Shown piece after piece: positions 1-10,530 of a stretch of DNA of 64,000 bases. Within the stretch, counting starts at the first letter, position 1; each line of letters opens with the position of its first letter. A program made the translations under genes and the position numbers. This DNA comes from Romanomermis culicivorax (lineage: Eukaryota > Nematoda > Enoplea > Mermithida > Mermithidae), in the NCBI GenBank assembly GCA_963922205.1, contig CAWUHX010000036.1:1364001-1428000 (forward strand), read 5' to 3'. The notes under the pieces are model-generated. The model had not been told where the DNA came from, made no database searches, and was given only the letters and a program-made list of their open reading frames with translations.

Positions 1-1619
1 AAAAATAAAAATGTGTAGTAACCATACACGTGTGTCACAATAAGGAGAGAGTTAAACTCAAACTCCTTGCAGACCCAAGCCGGTTTTCACTTCCCAGAAT
101 CTCTAAATTCCTTGGTGGGCCCCCAGCATGGTTTTGCTCTCGACGCGAGACGGGCTTTGAAGGACCTGTAAATTGGACAGTTGGGTTGATTCAACACATA
201 CATGTGCATCTACAAAATTGGCTGGACGCGGGTTCAGGGGCCCGGACCATGGTTCCCAAAATGTTGGCCAAAAATTTTATCAGGCGAAGTGCAAGCTCAT
301 TTTTCAAGCAAAGTACAAGCTTTTTGAATTTGGCACTCTAGTTAAGAGCTATCAAGCGTTCTAAGTTCCTGGCCATAGCTTCAAAATAATCCTCTCTGCT
401 TGGGTAGACACATCAACTTTCTGACCGTTTTTAACATTGTGGGGCAAATACTCGTATAAACTTTCTTTAGTATAAGTCATAAACACAACCTGATTTTGGA
501 ACTTGTATGCAACATTATGCTAATTAGCTTATAAAATAGGCGTAGGTTTTATTTTTAGCCTGTAAGAAATTCATTGTATTTTGTATCCAGGACACTTTTC
601 TGCCACAAGGCATCCATGTAATGTCATTGCGTACCGCATGCTGCATTTAAAAAGCGTAGGAATCTGTATGGATCATAGTCACGTAGCGTTATTGCCATGT
701 TTTCAATTTTTTGTTGAATACAATTCATCCAATGCAGAGTAAAATTTAGTATTATGCAATTTTTTTGCTATGAATTTATGATGCAATCGAGGGAAAATAA
801 CAAAAACTACATTTAAATTTGTGAAATGACCCCTGGAACAAGCAGGTCTGTGTTGCAATTTTTGTGCGCAGGATTGTTGGTGGAGGGGTGGGGGGTAATA
901 CTCATACCTCGGGAACCCTGGGACCCACCTGGTCTTATGGAAAAGCCAATTTTAACCAGTCGTGGATTTTCTGATGTCTGGAAAATTATGTTTTTTTTTC
1001 AAAACTGGTAATCTTTGATCAGAATGATGCTCTCTCCTGAAAATTTCTTCATGAGCGTCTGATACTATTACTTCTGTTTCACCTGCTACCGCCATTGTAA
1101 TATCAAAATAACCATTTACTGCATCACAGATGAACGTTACATGCAACAATACACGAAATCCTTTTTCTTTTCCTTAATGTTTTCATGTTACTTACTCATT
1201 CTTTTCTGGTGATTCGCTTGATGATAAACAAATGCAATATAACCACACAGTACTCATCATGCATACATGTTCTGGGTTTAGGGTTTTGACCTCCAACCAG
1301 AGTCCTTGACCTCGGGGAGATTTTTCCTGTCCGCATATGTAGTATACTTACATAAGTATATGCTCCACCTTTTTAATTGGCTACAATGCAACAGAAAAGC
1401 AAAAATTTTCACTTCATTGTTAGAATTTTGTATACAAAAGCGAAGCAAAGCGAAAAGCAAAAAAAAGCGAAGCAAAGCGAAAAAAAGCGAAGCAAAGCGA
1501 GAAAAAGCGAAGCATTTTCGCTTCGCTTTCTATATTTTTTGTGCGCAAAAGCGATACGAGTGCATTTTCTGGCTTTATGACATGAAAAAATGTGAAATTC
1601 GACTTGTGAGCAAATGGCC
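1..1619. other. No recognisable gene; AT-rich sequence
   Basis: No reading frame here has a recognisable domain, and I could not bound any transposon ends. The only structured part is the purine-rich AAGCGAAGC simple repeat at 1437-1520. The short frames present are not supported by composition or motifs. Confidence 0.5.
1437..1545. repeat. AAGCGAAGCAAAGCGA simple repeat with partial inverted copy
   Basis: AAGCGAAGCAAAGCGA-type units are repeated about five times with A-tract spacers. They are followed by a partial inverted copy (GCTTCGCTTTC near 1520), so the stretch could fold back. Any lysine-rich frames here are by-products of the repeat. Confidence 0.7.
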
Positions 1620-1627
1620 CACGTACA

Positions 1628-2334
1628 CAGAGCCGTGCCTTGGGGGGTGCGAAGGGTACAGCCGCACCGGGCCGCAAAGAATTAGGGGCCGCAAAAACTT
1701 AACTGACCTAAGTTTGTACTTTGTATACATATATTGTACACTATATGTATGCTAGACAATGTGAACACGAATAAAAATAATAATGTGCACTTCTGTGTAA
1801 CAGAAAATTTGATGTTTCATCATTCACTAGGGGCCGCAAGAACTTGAGCTGAACTAGCTTACATATGTGTCATACTGTACTGTACGTGTATGCTCGACAA
1901 GGCAGGAGCACGCCTTTGTGTTTCACTGTGTAAAGCCTGTATCGATAGTTTTACACATTTGTCTGTATGTATCTCGGCACGTATTTAACTGTTTCCTATA
2001 ATGTTATCATACTCGCCAGCTTCACGTTGTATTGTATGTAGCCACAGTATCGTTCAGTAATGTGTGAATTCAGTTGGACGTAATACACAGAAAAGTTCGT
2101 TGCCTCGCCTATGCTATTCTTTATGTATCCTGATTCGTGATGCAAGAAAAAAACTTTTTTCTGCAATATGAGATGTGCAACACCAATAGAATTTCCCATC
2201 TAAGACTTATTTCACGTGAAAATGACTGCATAGACGTTTAGGACTGTATAGATGTATATACCTACTAATTTTAAAAAATAGGGCCGCAAAAATCTACTTC
2301 GCACCGGGCCGCAAAAATCCTTGGCACGGCCCTG
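1628..2334. mobile_element. Non-autonomous hAT element (707 bp)
   Basis: The left end reads CAGAGCCGTGCCTTGG, and the reverse complement of the right end reads CAGGGCCGTGCCAAGG: 16-bp terminal inverted repeats with two differences. A perfect 8-bp TSD, CACGTACA, flanks the element at 1620-1627 and 2335-2342. Internally GGGCCGCAAAAA-like motifs recur near both ends (for example 1685, 1831, 2281 and 2307). No transposase was seen, so it must have moved in trans. Confidence 0.88.
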
Positions 2335-2342
2335 CACGTACA

Positions 2343-2779
2343 CTTTTTTTGGATGAGAGCAGCACCAAATGCCAGCTACCACGAAATTCACAATGATCCT
2401 CTTCCGTCAATGAAACGATCCTTTCTCAGCTTATTTCAATTTACCGCTTTTCTTCCGTTATACAGTATAGTTAACATCATGCGCAAAAATACAATGACAC
2501 AGTTGCACTCTTTTTCGTCTCTCCCGCGGAAAAATAGCATTCCAAAAAAACAGACTATAGTATTAAACTTTAATTTTTTTGAAATTAGTGAACAACTTAC
2601 ATGCAACGCGTGCATCATTGTGTACACACTCGCGAACGTTATGAAAATTTACTCACATGATTGATCTTTATAGTTATTTGTAACTTAAACTTCCAGATCT
2701 GCACGTTTTAAAATTTATCTCACAGCACTCAATATTCACACATTTACTGTACTACGAGAAAACTCGAGTATATTTAGCC
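2343..2779. other. No gene seen
   Basis: This is AT-rich spacer between two transposons. The frames on both strands are short, overlap each other and lack recognisable domains. Confidence 0.4.
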
Positions 2780-2875
2780 CAGCGTTTTTTTTGTGCACAG
2801 CACAGACATTTGTGCCAGTTGGCACAAAAGGCTAAAAAAATTTGTGCCGATGGCACAAAAATTTTTTTTACTAGA
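2780..2875. repeat. Dispersed GTGCCA-TTGGCAC repeat, copy 1
   Basis: The stretch starts CAGCGTTTTTTTTGTGCAC and contains imperfect TTGTGCC/GGCACAA palindromes. A copy in inverse orientation lies at 5876-5964 and ends GTGCACAAAAAAAACGCTG. The shared end sequence suggests a MITE family, but I could not find a TSD for either copy. Confidence 0.5.
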
Positions 2876-2913
2876 TACACACCGAAAACTGCGGAAAAGT
2901 TATACATCAATAG

Positions 2914-3142
2914 CATACCTGTAAGACCTCCGACCAGTTGGTGGTGGGGGCGGGGGGGAAATCCGAAATTTTGGGGGGGGGGGTAGAAAGAAGTCGAAAT
3001 TTTTCCCAAAAAAGGCCTAAAAACATACACTTATTTGCAAATTTTTTCTAAACTGGGGGGGGGGGGAAATGATTTTGGGTACAGGGTTGGCCAAGTTGGG
3101 GGGGGGGGGGGGTCCCCCCAACCCCCCCCAAGTACAGGTATG
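2914..3142. mobile_element. MITE of the CATACCTGTAA family (229 bp)
   Basis: The left terminus is CATACCTGTAA and the right terminus is GTACAGGTATG, which are inverted repeats. The perfect 8-bp TSD ATCAATAG lies at 2906-2913 and 3143-3150. The body has long G and C homopolymers and the internal motif GGGTTGGCCAAGTTGGGG, which also occurs in the truncated copy near 5740. The 8-bp TSD points to hAT-type mobilisation. Confidence 0.9.
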
Positions 3143-3690
3143 ATCAATAGTTTGATAAAAAGTTAACGTTCAACGCATTAATTTTTTGTAAGAATCGTGC
3201 CCTACCTATTTTTCAGCTAACCATGTCAGTGAGATAAGAAAAAACTGCAAGTAAATAGTACACGACGGCTCAAAAAGAAATGGAATGCTGAGAAAATTCC
3301 AGGGTTGGCAAAAACCCAGTTTTTGAAATCTTCATTTTTGGGTTTTTTGGTGGGTTTTTCTGGGTTTTTGGTGGGTTTTTCTGGTTTTTTGGTGGGTTTT
3401 TCTAGGGTTTTTGTTCCGGTTTTGTACTAATGAATGATCATTTTACTTAAAATATATATGAGAATGTTATTTTTAACGTATAAAGTGTATTAAATTGCTG
3501 AACAGTGTTCAAGACTGACTATACATTTGGTTGTAACATATTTACACGAGTCACGCGACTGCACATTGCACAACGATTTTATCGATTTGGCTCCTTAAAA
3601 CGATTGGCTGTTTATTGAATTTTTTATTGCATGATCTAACTAAAAATTGAAATGTCACTTTAAAAAATTGAAAATTACGGAAATCAAATT

Positions 3691-3860
3691 TCACGCTTCG
3701 GCTTCGCTCACTTCATCAGATTCACAGTCACGGGAACTTTCTAGCAGCCCAAAGTTTGTCTTAACGAATACCAGTTTGCGCACTGTTTCCGTCGACAATT
3801 GATTTCGCAGCTTGGAATGTTTGAAGCCAAAGGTAGGAAGTTTCTTTCCGTATCTGAAAA
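3691..3860 (-). pseudogene. hAT transposase C-terminal fragment
   Basis: The minus-strand frame reads HSKLRNQLSTETVRKLVFVK followed by an acidic tail. It resembles the end of hAT dimerisation domains (K-LRN-L then KLVF-K). A related fragment, HTKLRNRLLSASVKKLVFLK, occurs at 6416-6646. Only the last 50 or so residues are present; upstream the frame runs into A-rich repeats. This is a relic that tells which transposon superfamily supplied the element. Confidence 0.65.
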
Positions 3861-3889
3861 TTTTCAGAAAAAAATTAAAAAAAAAACAG

Positions 3890-4480
3890 CGAACCAGAAA
3901 CAAAAAAAGAAAGAAAAAAATGAAAACATAAAAATATACAATACAAAAAACAACAAAAAACAAAAAAAGAAAAGAAAAACAAAAAACTAACAGAAAAAAA
4001 AATCAAAAAAAAGAAAAAACAACGAATCAGAAACAAAAAAAAGAAAGAAAAACAAAAACCTTAAAAAACAATACAAAAAAAATTTTTAAAAACAAAAAAC
4101 AACGAACCAGAAACAAAAAAAGAAAGAAAAACAAAAACCTTAAAAAACAATACAATACAGAAAACAACAAAAAACAAAAAAAGATAAACAAAAAACAAAC
4201 AGAAAAAAATCAAAAAAAAGAAAAAACAACGAACCAGAAAAAAAAGGAAAGAAAAAAAAACATAAAAATCAATACCATACAGAAAACAAAAAAAACCAAA
4301 GGGAAAAAACGAAAAACAAACAGGAAAAAACAAAAAAAAGAAAAACTAATGAACCACAAACAAAAAATAAACAGAAAAAAATTTAAAAAAACCAAAAACA
4401 ACGAACCAGAAACAAAAAAAGAAAGAAAAAAATGAAAACATAAAAAATACAATACAGAAAACAACAAAAAACAAAAAAAG
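3890..4480. repeat. A-rich tandem repeat inside the hAT element
   Basis: A variable-length unit built around AACGAACCAGAAACAAAAAA and AATACAGAAAACAACAAAAA is repeated about five times (units near 3890, 4018, 4100, 4226 and 4398). The Phe/Leu-rich minus-strand frames over this stretch are by-products of the A/T composition. Confidence 0.75.
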
Positions 4481-4801
4481 ATAAAACAAAACCGTGTTTT
4501 TCCCATTCGTGTTTCCTATGAAAATTTTTTTTTAATTTTAAAAAAATAAAAAAAAAACTTTAAAAAAAATTTTTTAATGAAAAAAATAAAACGAAAACAA
4601 AAAATTTTAGAGAACATAAAAAAATTTAAAATATAAAAAAAGTTTAAAATTTAAAAAAAATTAAAAACTAAATTCTTTTTCTGAAAACAATACTATCTGA
4701 AAATTTAAAAGAATTAAGAAAAACCCAAAAACCCAAATTTTGTCAAGAAAATGCACCCAGAAAAACCCAAAAACCCAGGTCTTGCCAACGCTGGAAAATT
4801 C

Positions 4802-5363
4802 AAATAAATCTTCTCGAATTGTTCAGGAAATTCAAATTGATTCAATTTTTGGCTACAAATATGAATATCTATAACAACAAAGTAAAGACCAGAGAAAATA
4901 AAGTCGAAAATTGAGTAAATTTTCTGTCGAAACATTGTACCATTACCAACGATATCGATTTTTCTATTTGAATCAATCAAACACAAAAACTAAGAATTTC
5001 ACTTTTAAATCCGAATCTGACTGAATGAACAGAGTATATTCAGAATTTCTTTTCATTCATCAGTCATTGACAGCCTATAAAGTTTACTGCAACGATACTG
5101 GGCGAAAATTGAGCACCGAGAAAATTTAGCGTTTTCAATACCTAATATGCCTAAAAATCATGGAAATTTTGCTTAGGACCAGTCAAAAAATTTCTGTCGA
5201 TTGACACAAACGCTTAAAAATTTAAAAAGAGAAATAGTGTTTATTTTTTTCAAAAACTTTTTGCCCCATTTGAGGAAAACCCCAAAAAAAATTTTCTCAT
5301 GGGAAAAAATCAATTTGCCCAGATTAAAACTCGTTCAAAATTATTTCTAATGTGTTTTTTGAG
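4802..5363. other. No gene seen
   Basis: AT-rich sequence with no recognisable domain, repeat boundary or RNA gene. Confidence 0.4.
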
Positions 5364-5560
5364 GTACCGAGACAATAGAGCGCGGGAGAATAGAGCGCAG
5401 GACAATAGACCGCAGGAACATTAGAGCGCAGGACATTAGAGCGCAGGACAATAGAGCGCGGGAGAATAGCGCGCAGCGACAATAGAGCGCAAGGACAATA
5501 GAGCGCGGGAGAATAGAGCGCCGGACAATAGAGCGCGGACGTTAGGGCGCGAGTTAATGC
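5364..5560. repeat. GACAATAGAGCGC minisatellite
   Basis: About fourteen units of the type GGACAATAGAGCGC (variants GGAGAATAGAGCGC, GACATTAGAGCGC) follow the starter GGTACCGAGACAATAGAGCG. The same starter and unit form the inverted arms of the fold-back element at 36779-37792, so this is probably a solo arm or relic of that family. Confidence 0.85.
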
Positions 5561-5639
5561 TTGTATAAGCAAGTTAATGCTTTTACTGATTCACACAGGA
5601 TAGCTGCTCAATTACTGTAGACGCCAACGGTTGACGCTG

Positions 5640-5775
5640 CGGCATGTGTACCAAAGTGGATAAGTGTCGAAAATTTTCCCAAAAAAGGTCGAAAAAGGCA
5701 CTTTTTCCCAATATCTTCAAGTTTGAGCGGTTAAGTATAGGGTTGGCCAAGTTGGGGGTCCCTCCAATACATGTA
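5640..5775. mobile_element. 5'-truncated copy of the CATACCTGTAA MITE family
   Basis: The stretch shares ATTTTCCCAAAAAAGG and GGGTTGGCCAAGTTGGGG with the full copy at 2914-3142 and ends TACATGTATG like other members. No left terminus or TSD was found, so the left side is missing or degraded. Confidence 0.6.
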
Positions 5776-6188
5776 TGGCTTTAAATAGCATTATTAAATT
5801 TTTGGACAATAATATTATTAAATTATTAAATTTGTTACAAAAATATAGTTTTCAGTATATTTTTAACAAGACAAATTTGTTTGTGCCATTGGCACAAATT
5901 TTTTTCGCCTCTTGTACCAATTGGCACAAGTGTCCGTGCACAAAAAAAACGCTGCTTCTCTTCTCTCAAGTATTACCATCACCATTTCTTTTCGCAGAAA
6001 TCCTTTCTCCATGGATCGGTAATGATCAGAATTTTTTCGCCATGTCTATTTTTCGCTTGGAAAGGCCATTATGTGCTTTATGCATATTAAGCTTTTCTTA
6101 ACATATTCATGCTTCCGCCTGCAGTTAGTCAGTAATTTATCCAATATTGTGAAAAAAAGAAAAAATTTTATATTTGGGTCGGATTATA
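5776..6188. repeat. AT-rich spacer with inverse copy of the TTGTGCC repeat
   Basis: Positions 5876-5964 hold the inverse-orientation copy of the repeat at 2780-2875, with TTGTGCCATTGGCACAA palindromes and the end GTGCACAAAAAAAACGCTG. I recognise nothing in the rest. Confidence 0.5.
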
Positions 6189-6415
6189 AACAGGGATGCG
6201 AAAAAACCCATTTTAAAATTTCGAATTTGGGTTTATTATGGTTTTTTATGGATTTTTTCTGAGTTTTTTTATCAGGGTTTTTTAAAATTTCACAACGGTG
6301 GTCCTTAACCATGTAAAAATAAAGCAAATAGAACATCACTAGAGTTCAATTCTTCATAAAGAAAAATATTTACAGATCATTTTACCTGATTTTAAAACGA
6401 AAATACACAAATTAC

Positions 6416-6646
6416 TCACTTATCGTAACAGATGAAATCATCCACCTCTATACCATCGATAAATTTGTTGGCATCGAATTTTAGGAAGACTAGTTTTTTG
6501 ACCGATGCAGATAACAATCGATTACGCAACTTGGTGTGAACAAAGCAAAATGTTGAAAGATTACGTTCCGATAAGCAGTGGACACCACACCTGATTATAA
6601 CATTTATTGAATATGAATCTGTAGCTTCAAGATTAGAATAACTCAA
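6416..6646 (-). pseudogene. hAT transposase C-terminal fragment
   Basis: The 76-residue minus-strand frame contains HTKLRNRLLSASVKKLVFLK and an acidic end, matching the hAT-like tail at 3691-3860 in order and spacing. Upstream coding sequence is missing. It probably belongs to the element whose CAGGGATGCG end is at 6191. Confidence 0.6.
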
Positions 6647-7014
6647 CAGAAGGGTCAGGGTAAATTACGGATGGCGGTGGCCGCCGAATTTACACTACTT
6701 TTAAAATTTTCCTTAGACTCAGCCTTAGGGTACAGCAGGCTCTTCCAAATGTTTCGGGCGTGGCCACTGCCAATTTCGGCGTGGCCACCGTCATCTGTAA
6801 AAACTCCGAAGAGTCATACGAATCGAATCGAATAGCACTAAAAGTTTTCTGCGTTGGAAATTTAATAAGCATTTGATTTGTTTGTTGTGTTGTCTCATCT
6901 CAAATCTGTTATCATATCGGTGTCAGAAAAGACTGCATTGCGGTTACTACAGTTGGCTCAACTCTCAATTTATTGTTAAATCAGATAGAAATTTGTATTA
7001 TTGAGAAGAAAAAA

Positions 7015-7230
7015 CCAAAAATGCCGAATTTTCCCCAAGTCGTTTTTTCACTTAAAAATGCTCATAGGTGCTTTGTTTAAGTGTTTTTGAGCTTTTTCAC
7101 TTCCCGTGGTTTTTTAGAGCTGTTAATTCATTAAAATTGAGGAAAAAATTCAAATTTTCGATTTTGAAGTCTAATTTACAAGCATCGTGGGACAAATGTT
7201 CCAGTAAACTATCCAATATCATCCGGCGGT
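7015..7230. repeat. Y-family repeat, left part (split by LINE insertion)
   Basis: This matches 61,667-61,880 closely (shared AATTTTCCCC-AAGTCGTTTTT, CTCATAGG-GCTTT, TTAGAGCTGTTAATTCAT). The continuation, beginning CCTCTATGATGAC, is at 9710-10500 here but directly adjacent in the 61.7-kb copy. The LINE-containing segment therefore interrupts this copy. Confidence 0.7.
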
Positions 7231-7242
7231 CAAGTCCTTGTT

Positions 7243-7990
7243 TGTTTGTTTGTTTGTTTGTTTACTACTCGAAGACAAAAGAAAACAAATATAAAAAATC
7301 CATAGAGTATTAGGGTGAAACATTAAAAACTTTTTTGAGACGGAACACATGTAAAAAGAAATACACAAGGATAGCGAGAAGAAAAAAATATCCAGAAATT
7401 AGACAAGGTTAAAAAACGGAAATAAAACAGAACGAAAGTTTCAACGTAATGTAAGTTCGAAATGAACAAACTACTGTAAAGAAAGTTCGATTAGTCTAGG
7501 AAGCGCAGGTTACAAAGTGTAACGAACTAACGCGCTTCTCCATGGAATTTGGAAAAATCGATTTTCATAATTTTGTTCTTAAAACATTGCAGACTGGAAG
7601 AATCGATAGCATCTCAAGGAAGGTTATTCCATATATCGATATATCTGTTACAAAAATCATATAATCTCAAATTGGATTTAACTTTGCCAGTAATGAGCTT
7701 GAAATCATGTTGGCGACGAGTGTTGTCATTAGAGTTCAGCATAAAGAAATCATTTTTGTCAATGCAAGTGTGATCTCTGATAATTTTGTACATTAAAGAA
7801 AGAGCAGCTATTAGTCTGCGGGTTTCAAATCGTTCTTGAAGAAGAGCTTTTAGACGTTCTTCATAAGAAAGGCTAGAGTTTTCACCAAATAATCTCTTGG
7901 TAAACTTCCGTTGTACATTTTCGATCAACAGAATTTCATTCATGTGAAAAGGATTCCACACAGTGGAGCAGTACTCAAGTATAGGTCTGA
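7243..7990 (-). pseudogene. LINE 3' end: C-terminal ORF2 and 3'UTR, minus strand
   Basis: Reading the minus strand, the end of a non-LTR retrotransposon ORF2 covers about 7990-7614. It has the typical post-RT motifs FNTYVRPILEYCSTVWNP and SYEERLKALLQERFETRRL and ends with a degenerate stretch to 7540. The 3'UTR follows and terminates in a (CAAA)n tail (seen as GTTT repeats at 7239-7262). It is homologous to the plus-strand copy at 7991-8455, which shares RLYDF-NRYI-IWN. The family is of CR1/Jockey type by motif style. This copy lacks the RT core on this side. Confidence 0.75.
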
Positions 7991-8455
7991 CATATGTATT
8001 GAAGGCTTTATTAGCAGTAATTTCGAGTCCACCCGTCGTAAAAATGACTACAAACTCAAAACAGGTAAAGCTAAAACAAATATAAGATTATACGATTTTT
8101 CCAACAGGTACATTAATATCTGGAATGAACTTTCAGCCGAAGTTCTTAGCTCTTCCAATTTACACACATTCAAAACGAAAATTTCTAAGATTGATTTTTC
8201 TGATTATCTCTGTGGAGCGCGTTAGCCTGTTACAAAATATGTAACCTGCGCTTCCTATTACCCTCATTAACTTGTTTACTGTAGCGCATATTTTTGCTGC
8301 AATATTGTGTTTGTCATTTTGAAGTAGCCGTCGATTGAGTTTTGGGAACTTTTCTTCGTTTTCTTATTTCATTTTAATCGTTTGTTCTCGCGTTTCAACC
8401 TTTTTGTTTCTTTTCTTGTGTTTTATTTCGCCTGACAGGTAATAAATCTTCATTC
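7991..8455 (+). pseudogene. 5'-truncated LINE 3' end, plus strand
   Basis: The plus-strand frame DYKLKTGKAKTNIRLYDFSN and IWNELSAEVL matches the C-terminus of the minus-strand copy at 7614-7990. Its 3'UTR contains GTAACCTGCGCTTCCTA, whose complement is at 7498-7514. It ends AATAAATCTTCATTCATTC, running into a TTCA microsatellite. Only about the last 80 codons remain, the usual outcome of incomplete target-primed reverse transcription. Confidence 0.75.
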
Positions 8456-8569
8456 ATTCATTCATTCATTCATTCATTCATTCATTCATTCATTCGTTCA
8501 TTCATTCATTCATTCATTCATTCATTCATTCATTCATTCATTCATTCATTCATTCATTCATTCATTCAT
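8450..8569. repeat. (TTCA)n microsatellite tail of the LINE
   Basis: About 29 uninterrupted TTCA units with one TTCG variant directly follow the AATAAA of the plus-strand LINE. Microsatellite tails of this sort are the 3' ends of some non-LTR retrotransposons. The tract also abuts the broken end of the minus-strand RT. Confidence 0.9.
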
Positions 8570-9613
8570 AGTTTCTATATTAACTCGTTGGTAGCGTTTT
8601 AACAGAAAAGCAGAAATCCAACTTTTAAGGGGATCAGATATACCATAACCTGCTAGTTTAAGTGATAATTTAGAGTGAGATACAGAATCAAAGGCTTTTT
8701 GAAAATCTATGTAGACACGATCCAAAGGAATACCGCAATCAATATTTCTTGGCCATTCATTTTTACGTTTTAGAAGCTGTAGTTCACAAGATTTACTGGG
8801 CAAGAAACCATATTGTTGTTGAGTCAAAAGAGAATTAGATTTCAGATAGCTGATCAGAGAATTGTTCACGATAGATTCCATAATTTTACAATTAACACAG
8901 CAGAGGGATATAGGCCTGTAATTAGAAGTAAGAGACCGATCATCTTTCTTGAAGATTGGTATTACATTTGCTTGATTCCAGAAACTAGGAATTGAAGAAG
9001 TTTGGAAGGAAACTTCAAAAATACTGGTTAAAGGAATGGCTTGGTGGTGTGCCAGTTTTTTGTAGAAATATGCACATAAACCGTCAGGTCCAAAAGCATA
9101 GGAGGAATTCATTTTTCTAATTGCAGTAGTGACTAGTTCAACAGAGAATCGCACAGGTGTAAGTTTTGACTTGGTTCTTAAGGGAAAATCAGGAATAGAA
9201 CAATCATCAATCTTAAAGACTGATAAGAAATAATCGTTGAATAATCCACTGATTTCTTTTGGATCATGAACAACAGTATGGGCACCTTTTCGTATGGGGG
9301 GAATTTGACTACTGGTGCTCAATTTAGAGTTTACAAAATTATAAAAGGATTTAGGGTTATTTTTGCGAATTATTTTCTCTTCAATAGAAGCCTGATGAGT
9401 TGAGATTAATTTCTTCAAGTGTAAAGAATGAGACTTGTATTTCAGTTTATCTGCAATAGTTCTAGATGATTTGTACCTTCTCCATAGAGACAACTTTTTA
9501 GAGAATGCCTTCTTAATATTTTTAGGATAGCATATTTTATTTGATCTGGGTTTAAAGAGAGGAGTATGTGCTATAATCATGGGTTTGAGAACATTGAGGA
9601 AGGTGCAGTACAT
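8570..9613 (-). pseudogene. LINE reverse transcriptase fragment (truncated before the catalytic YADD box)
   Basis: An open frame of about 350 residues on the minus strand. An N-terminal linker (KNNPKSFYNFVNSKL) leads into RT domain landmarks: SSYAFGPDGLCAYFYKKL, SFWNQANVIPIFKKDDRS, NYRPISLCCVNCKIMESIV, QQYGFLPSKSCELQL and IDFQKAFDSVSHSKL. This order is typical of CR1/Jockey-like LINEs. The frame stops at the microsatellite after about residue 348, before the YADD catalytic box and thumb, so it cannot be active. The matching C-terminus lies on the same strand at 7990-7614, beyond the plus-strand insert. The endonuclease domain is not present upstream. Confidence 0.88.
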
Positions 9614-9709
9614 ATCATTAACATTTGCACATCTGGAGAAAATGTCTGGCCAAGAAATCAGACTGAGTTTGTAGCCAATTTCTGCTTAGTTTGCTTTACA
9701 AAAATTCAA

Positions 9710-10500
9710 CAGTCCTCTATGATGACTAGTGAGAGCTCAAAAAAGATGCTAATCCTTCCGGCGCGAAGTGCCGGAAATTTTTTTGGGGTATTGACATTCT
9801 GCGACGCTGGAAAATCAATTTTCCAAACATTTATTTCAAGAATTCGGTTAGAATTTTCTGTTAAAAAGTCGTGATTTCTAGAATTTTTTTATTTGAAAAG
9901 TTTCAAAACCAGTAATTTATTCCTAAACTTCCATGAAGTTGTCCTAGAAGGTGTGAGTAAGAACTGTAGAAATTTCCGAAAACTACTTCCATGAAGCTTT
10001 TGAATTGTTTGAATTTTACGTTGAGAAAGGAGTAATCGCTTAAAAAAGTTTGGAGAGTTAACGTATTGATCTTTCTTAAGAAGGTGTGTGAAGGAAAAAA
10101 TGCGAATCTTCATTAAATAATCAAGAGGAAATATTGAAGATCACCAATTAAAACATGAGATAGTTTTCATCATCTTAAACGATCCTTTAGGATGATGAAA
10201 ACTGTTAAAGATTAAATGATAAGTGAAGATAGACATCCGAAAAGCCGTGCCTGAGCTACGAAATACATAATAATGATAATTAATTTCATAACCGGCGCGA
10301 AGCACGGGGAAATTTTGACATTCGGACCTTCTAAATTGCACCAGAATGCATCTTTTCTGTATCTAATCCCCAAAATTTTCTTCCTCAAATGAGGAAAGAG
10401 CCCAAATTTTTTCCCCTATTTCCGAATTTTTTCCTCAAAAAGCAGGATTTGGGGAAAAAACAGTGATTTTCGCACCCCAAAAAACCATCAATCTAAAAAC
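9710..10500. repeat. Y-family repeat, right part
   Basis: The stretch shares long runs with 61,905-62,520: TCCTCTATGATGAC, the GGCGCGAAGTGCCGG hairpin, GATGATGAAAACT and GCACCAGAATGCATCTTTTC. It ends in a GGGGAAAAAACAGTG terminus at about 10450. Other relatives lie at 43.4-43.9 kb and 58.14-58.26 kb. No protein is encoded. It resembles a non-autonomous DNA element. Confidence 0.65.
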
Positions 10501-10530
10501 CCAATGCCCGACAACTCTGATCCCTGAGCT

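Larger units (their letters stand above)
3300..4793. mobile_element. hAT-derived element with transposase remnant and A-rich tandem repeats
   Basis: The left end starts CAGGGTTGGCAAAAACCCAG. The right end, reverse complemented, starts CAGCGTTGGCAAGACCTGGG. The perfect 8-bp TSD GAAAATTC is at 3292-3299 and 4794-4801. The element contains a transposase C-terminal remnant (minus strand, about 3691-3860) and a long A-rich tandem array (3890-4480). The repeated TGGGTTTTTGG motif near the left end is mirrored by CCCAAAAACCC near the right end. Confidence 0.88.
6189..10530. mobile_element. Old hAT-type element carrying nested repeats (probable)
   Basis: The 8-mer GGATTATA lies at 6181-6188 and again at 10531-10538. 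It is followed within 2 bp on the left by CAGGGATGCG, and preceded on the right by a sequence ending ATCCCTG. Inside are a hAT transposase tail (6416-6646), a Y-family repeat split by LINE sequence, and the LINE copies themselves. The inner parts of the two termini do not match well, so this may be two overlapping elements rather than one. Confidence 0.45.

Noticed and set aside
1274-1290. GGGTTTAGGG, telomere-like
   Set aside because: A single occurrence with no tandem array.
1410-1690. Lys/Ser/Ala-rich frames on both strands
   Set aside because: They are by-products of the AAGCGAAGC repeat and overlap each other.
4061-4506. Two Phe/Leu-rich minus-strand frames resembling membrane proteins
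   Set aside because: They lie entirely within A-rich tandem repeats, and the residues simply reflect T-rich codons.
5364-5560. CRISPR-like spaced repeat
   Set aside because: Units are contiguous with no unique spacers, and the sequence is eukaryotic.
6189-10530. Treating the GGATTATA-flanked block as a certain single transposon
   Set aside because: The termini do not match beyond CAGGGAT, so it is kept only as a probable element with low confidence.
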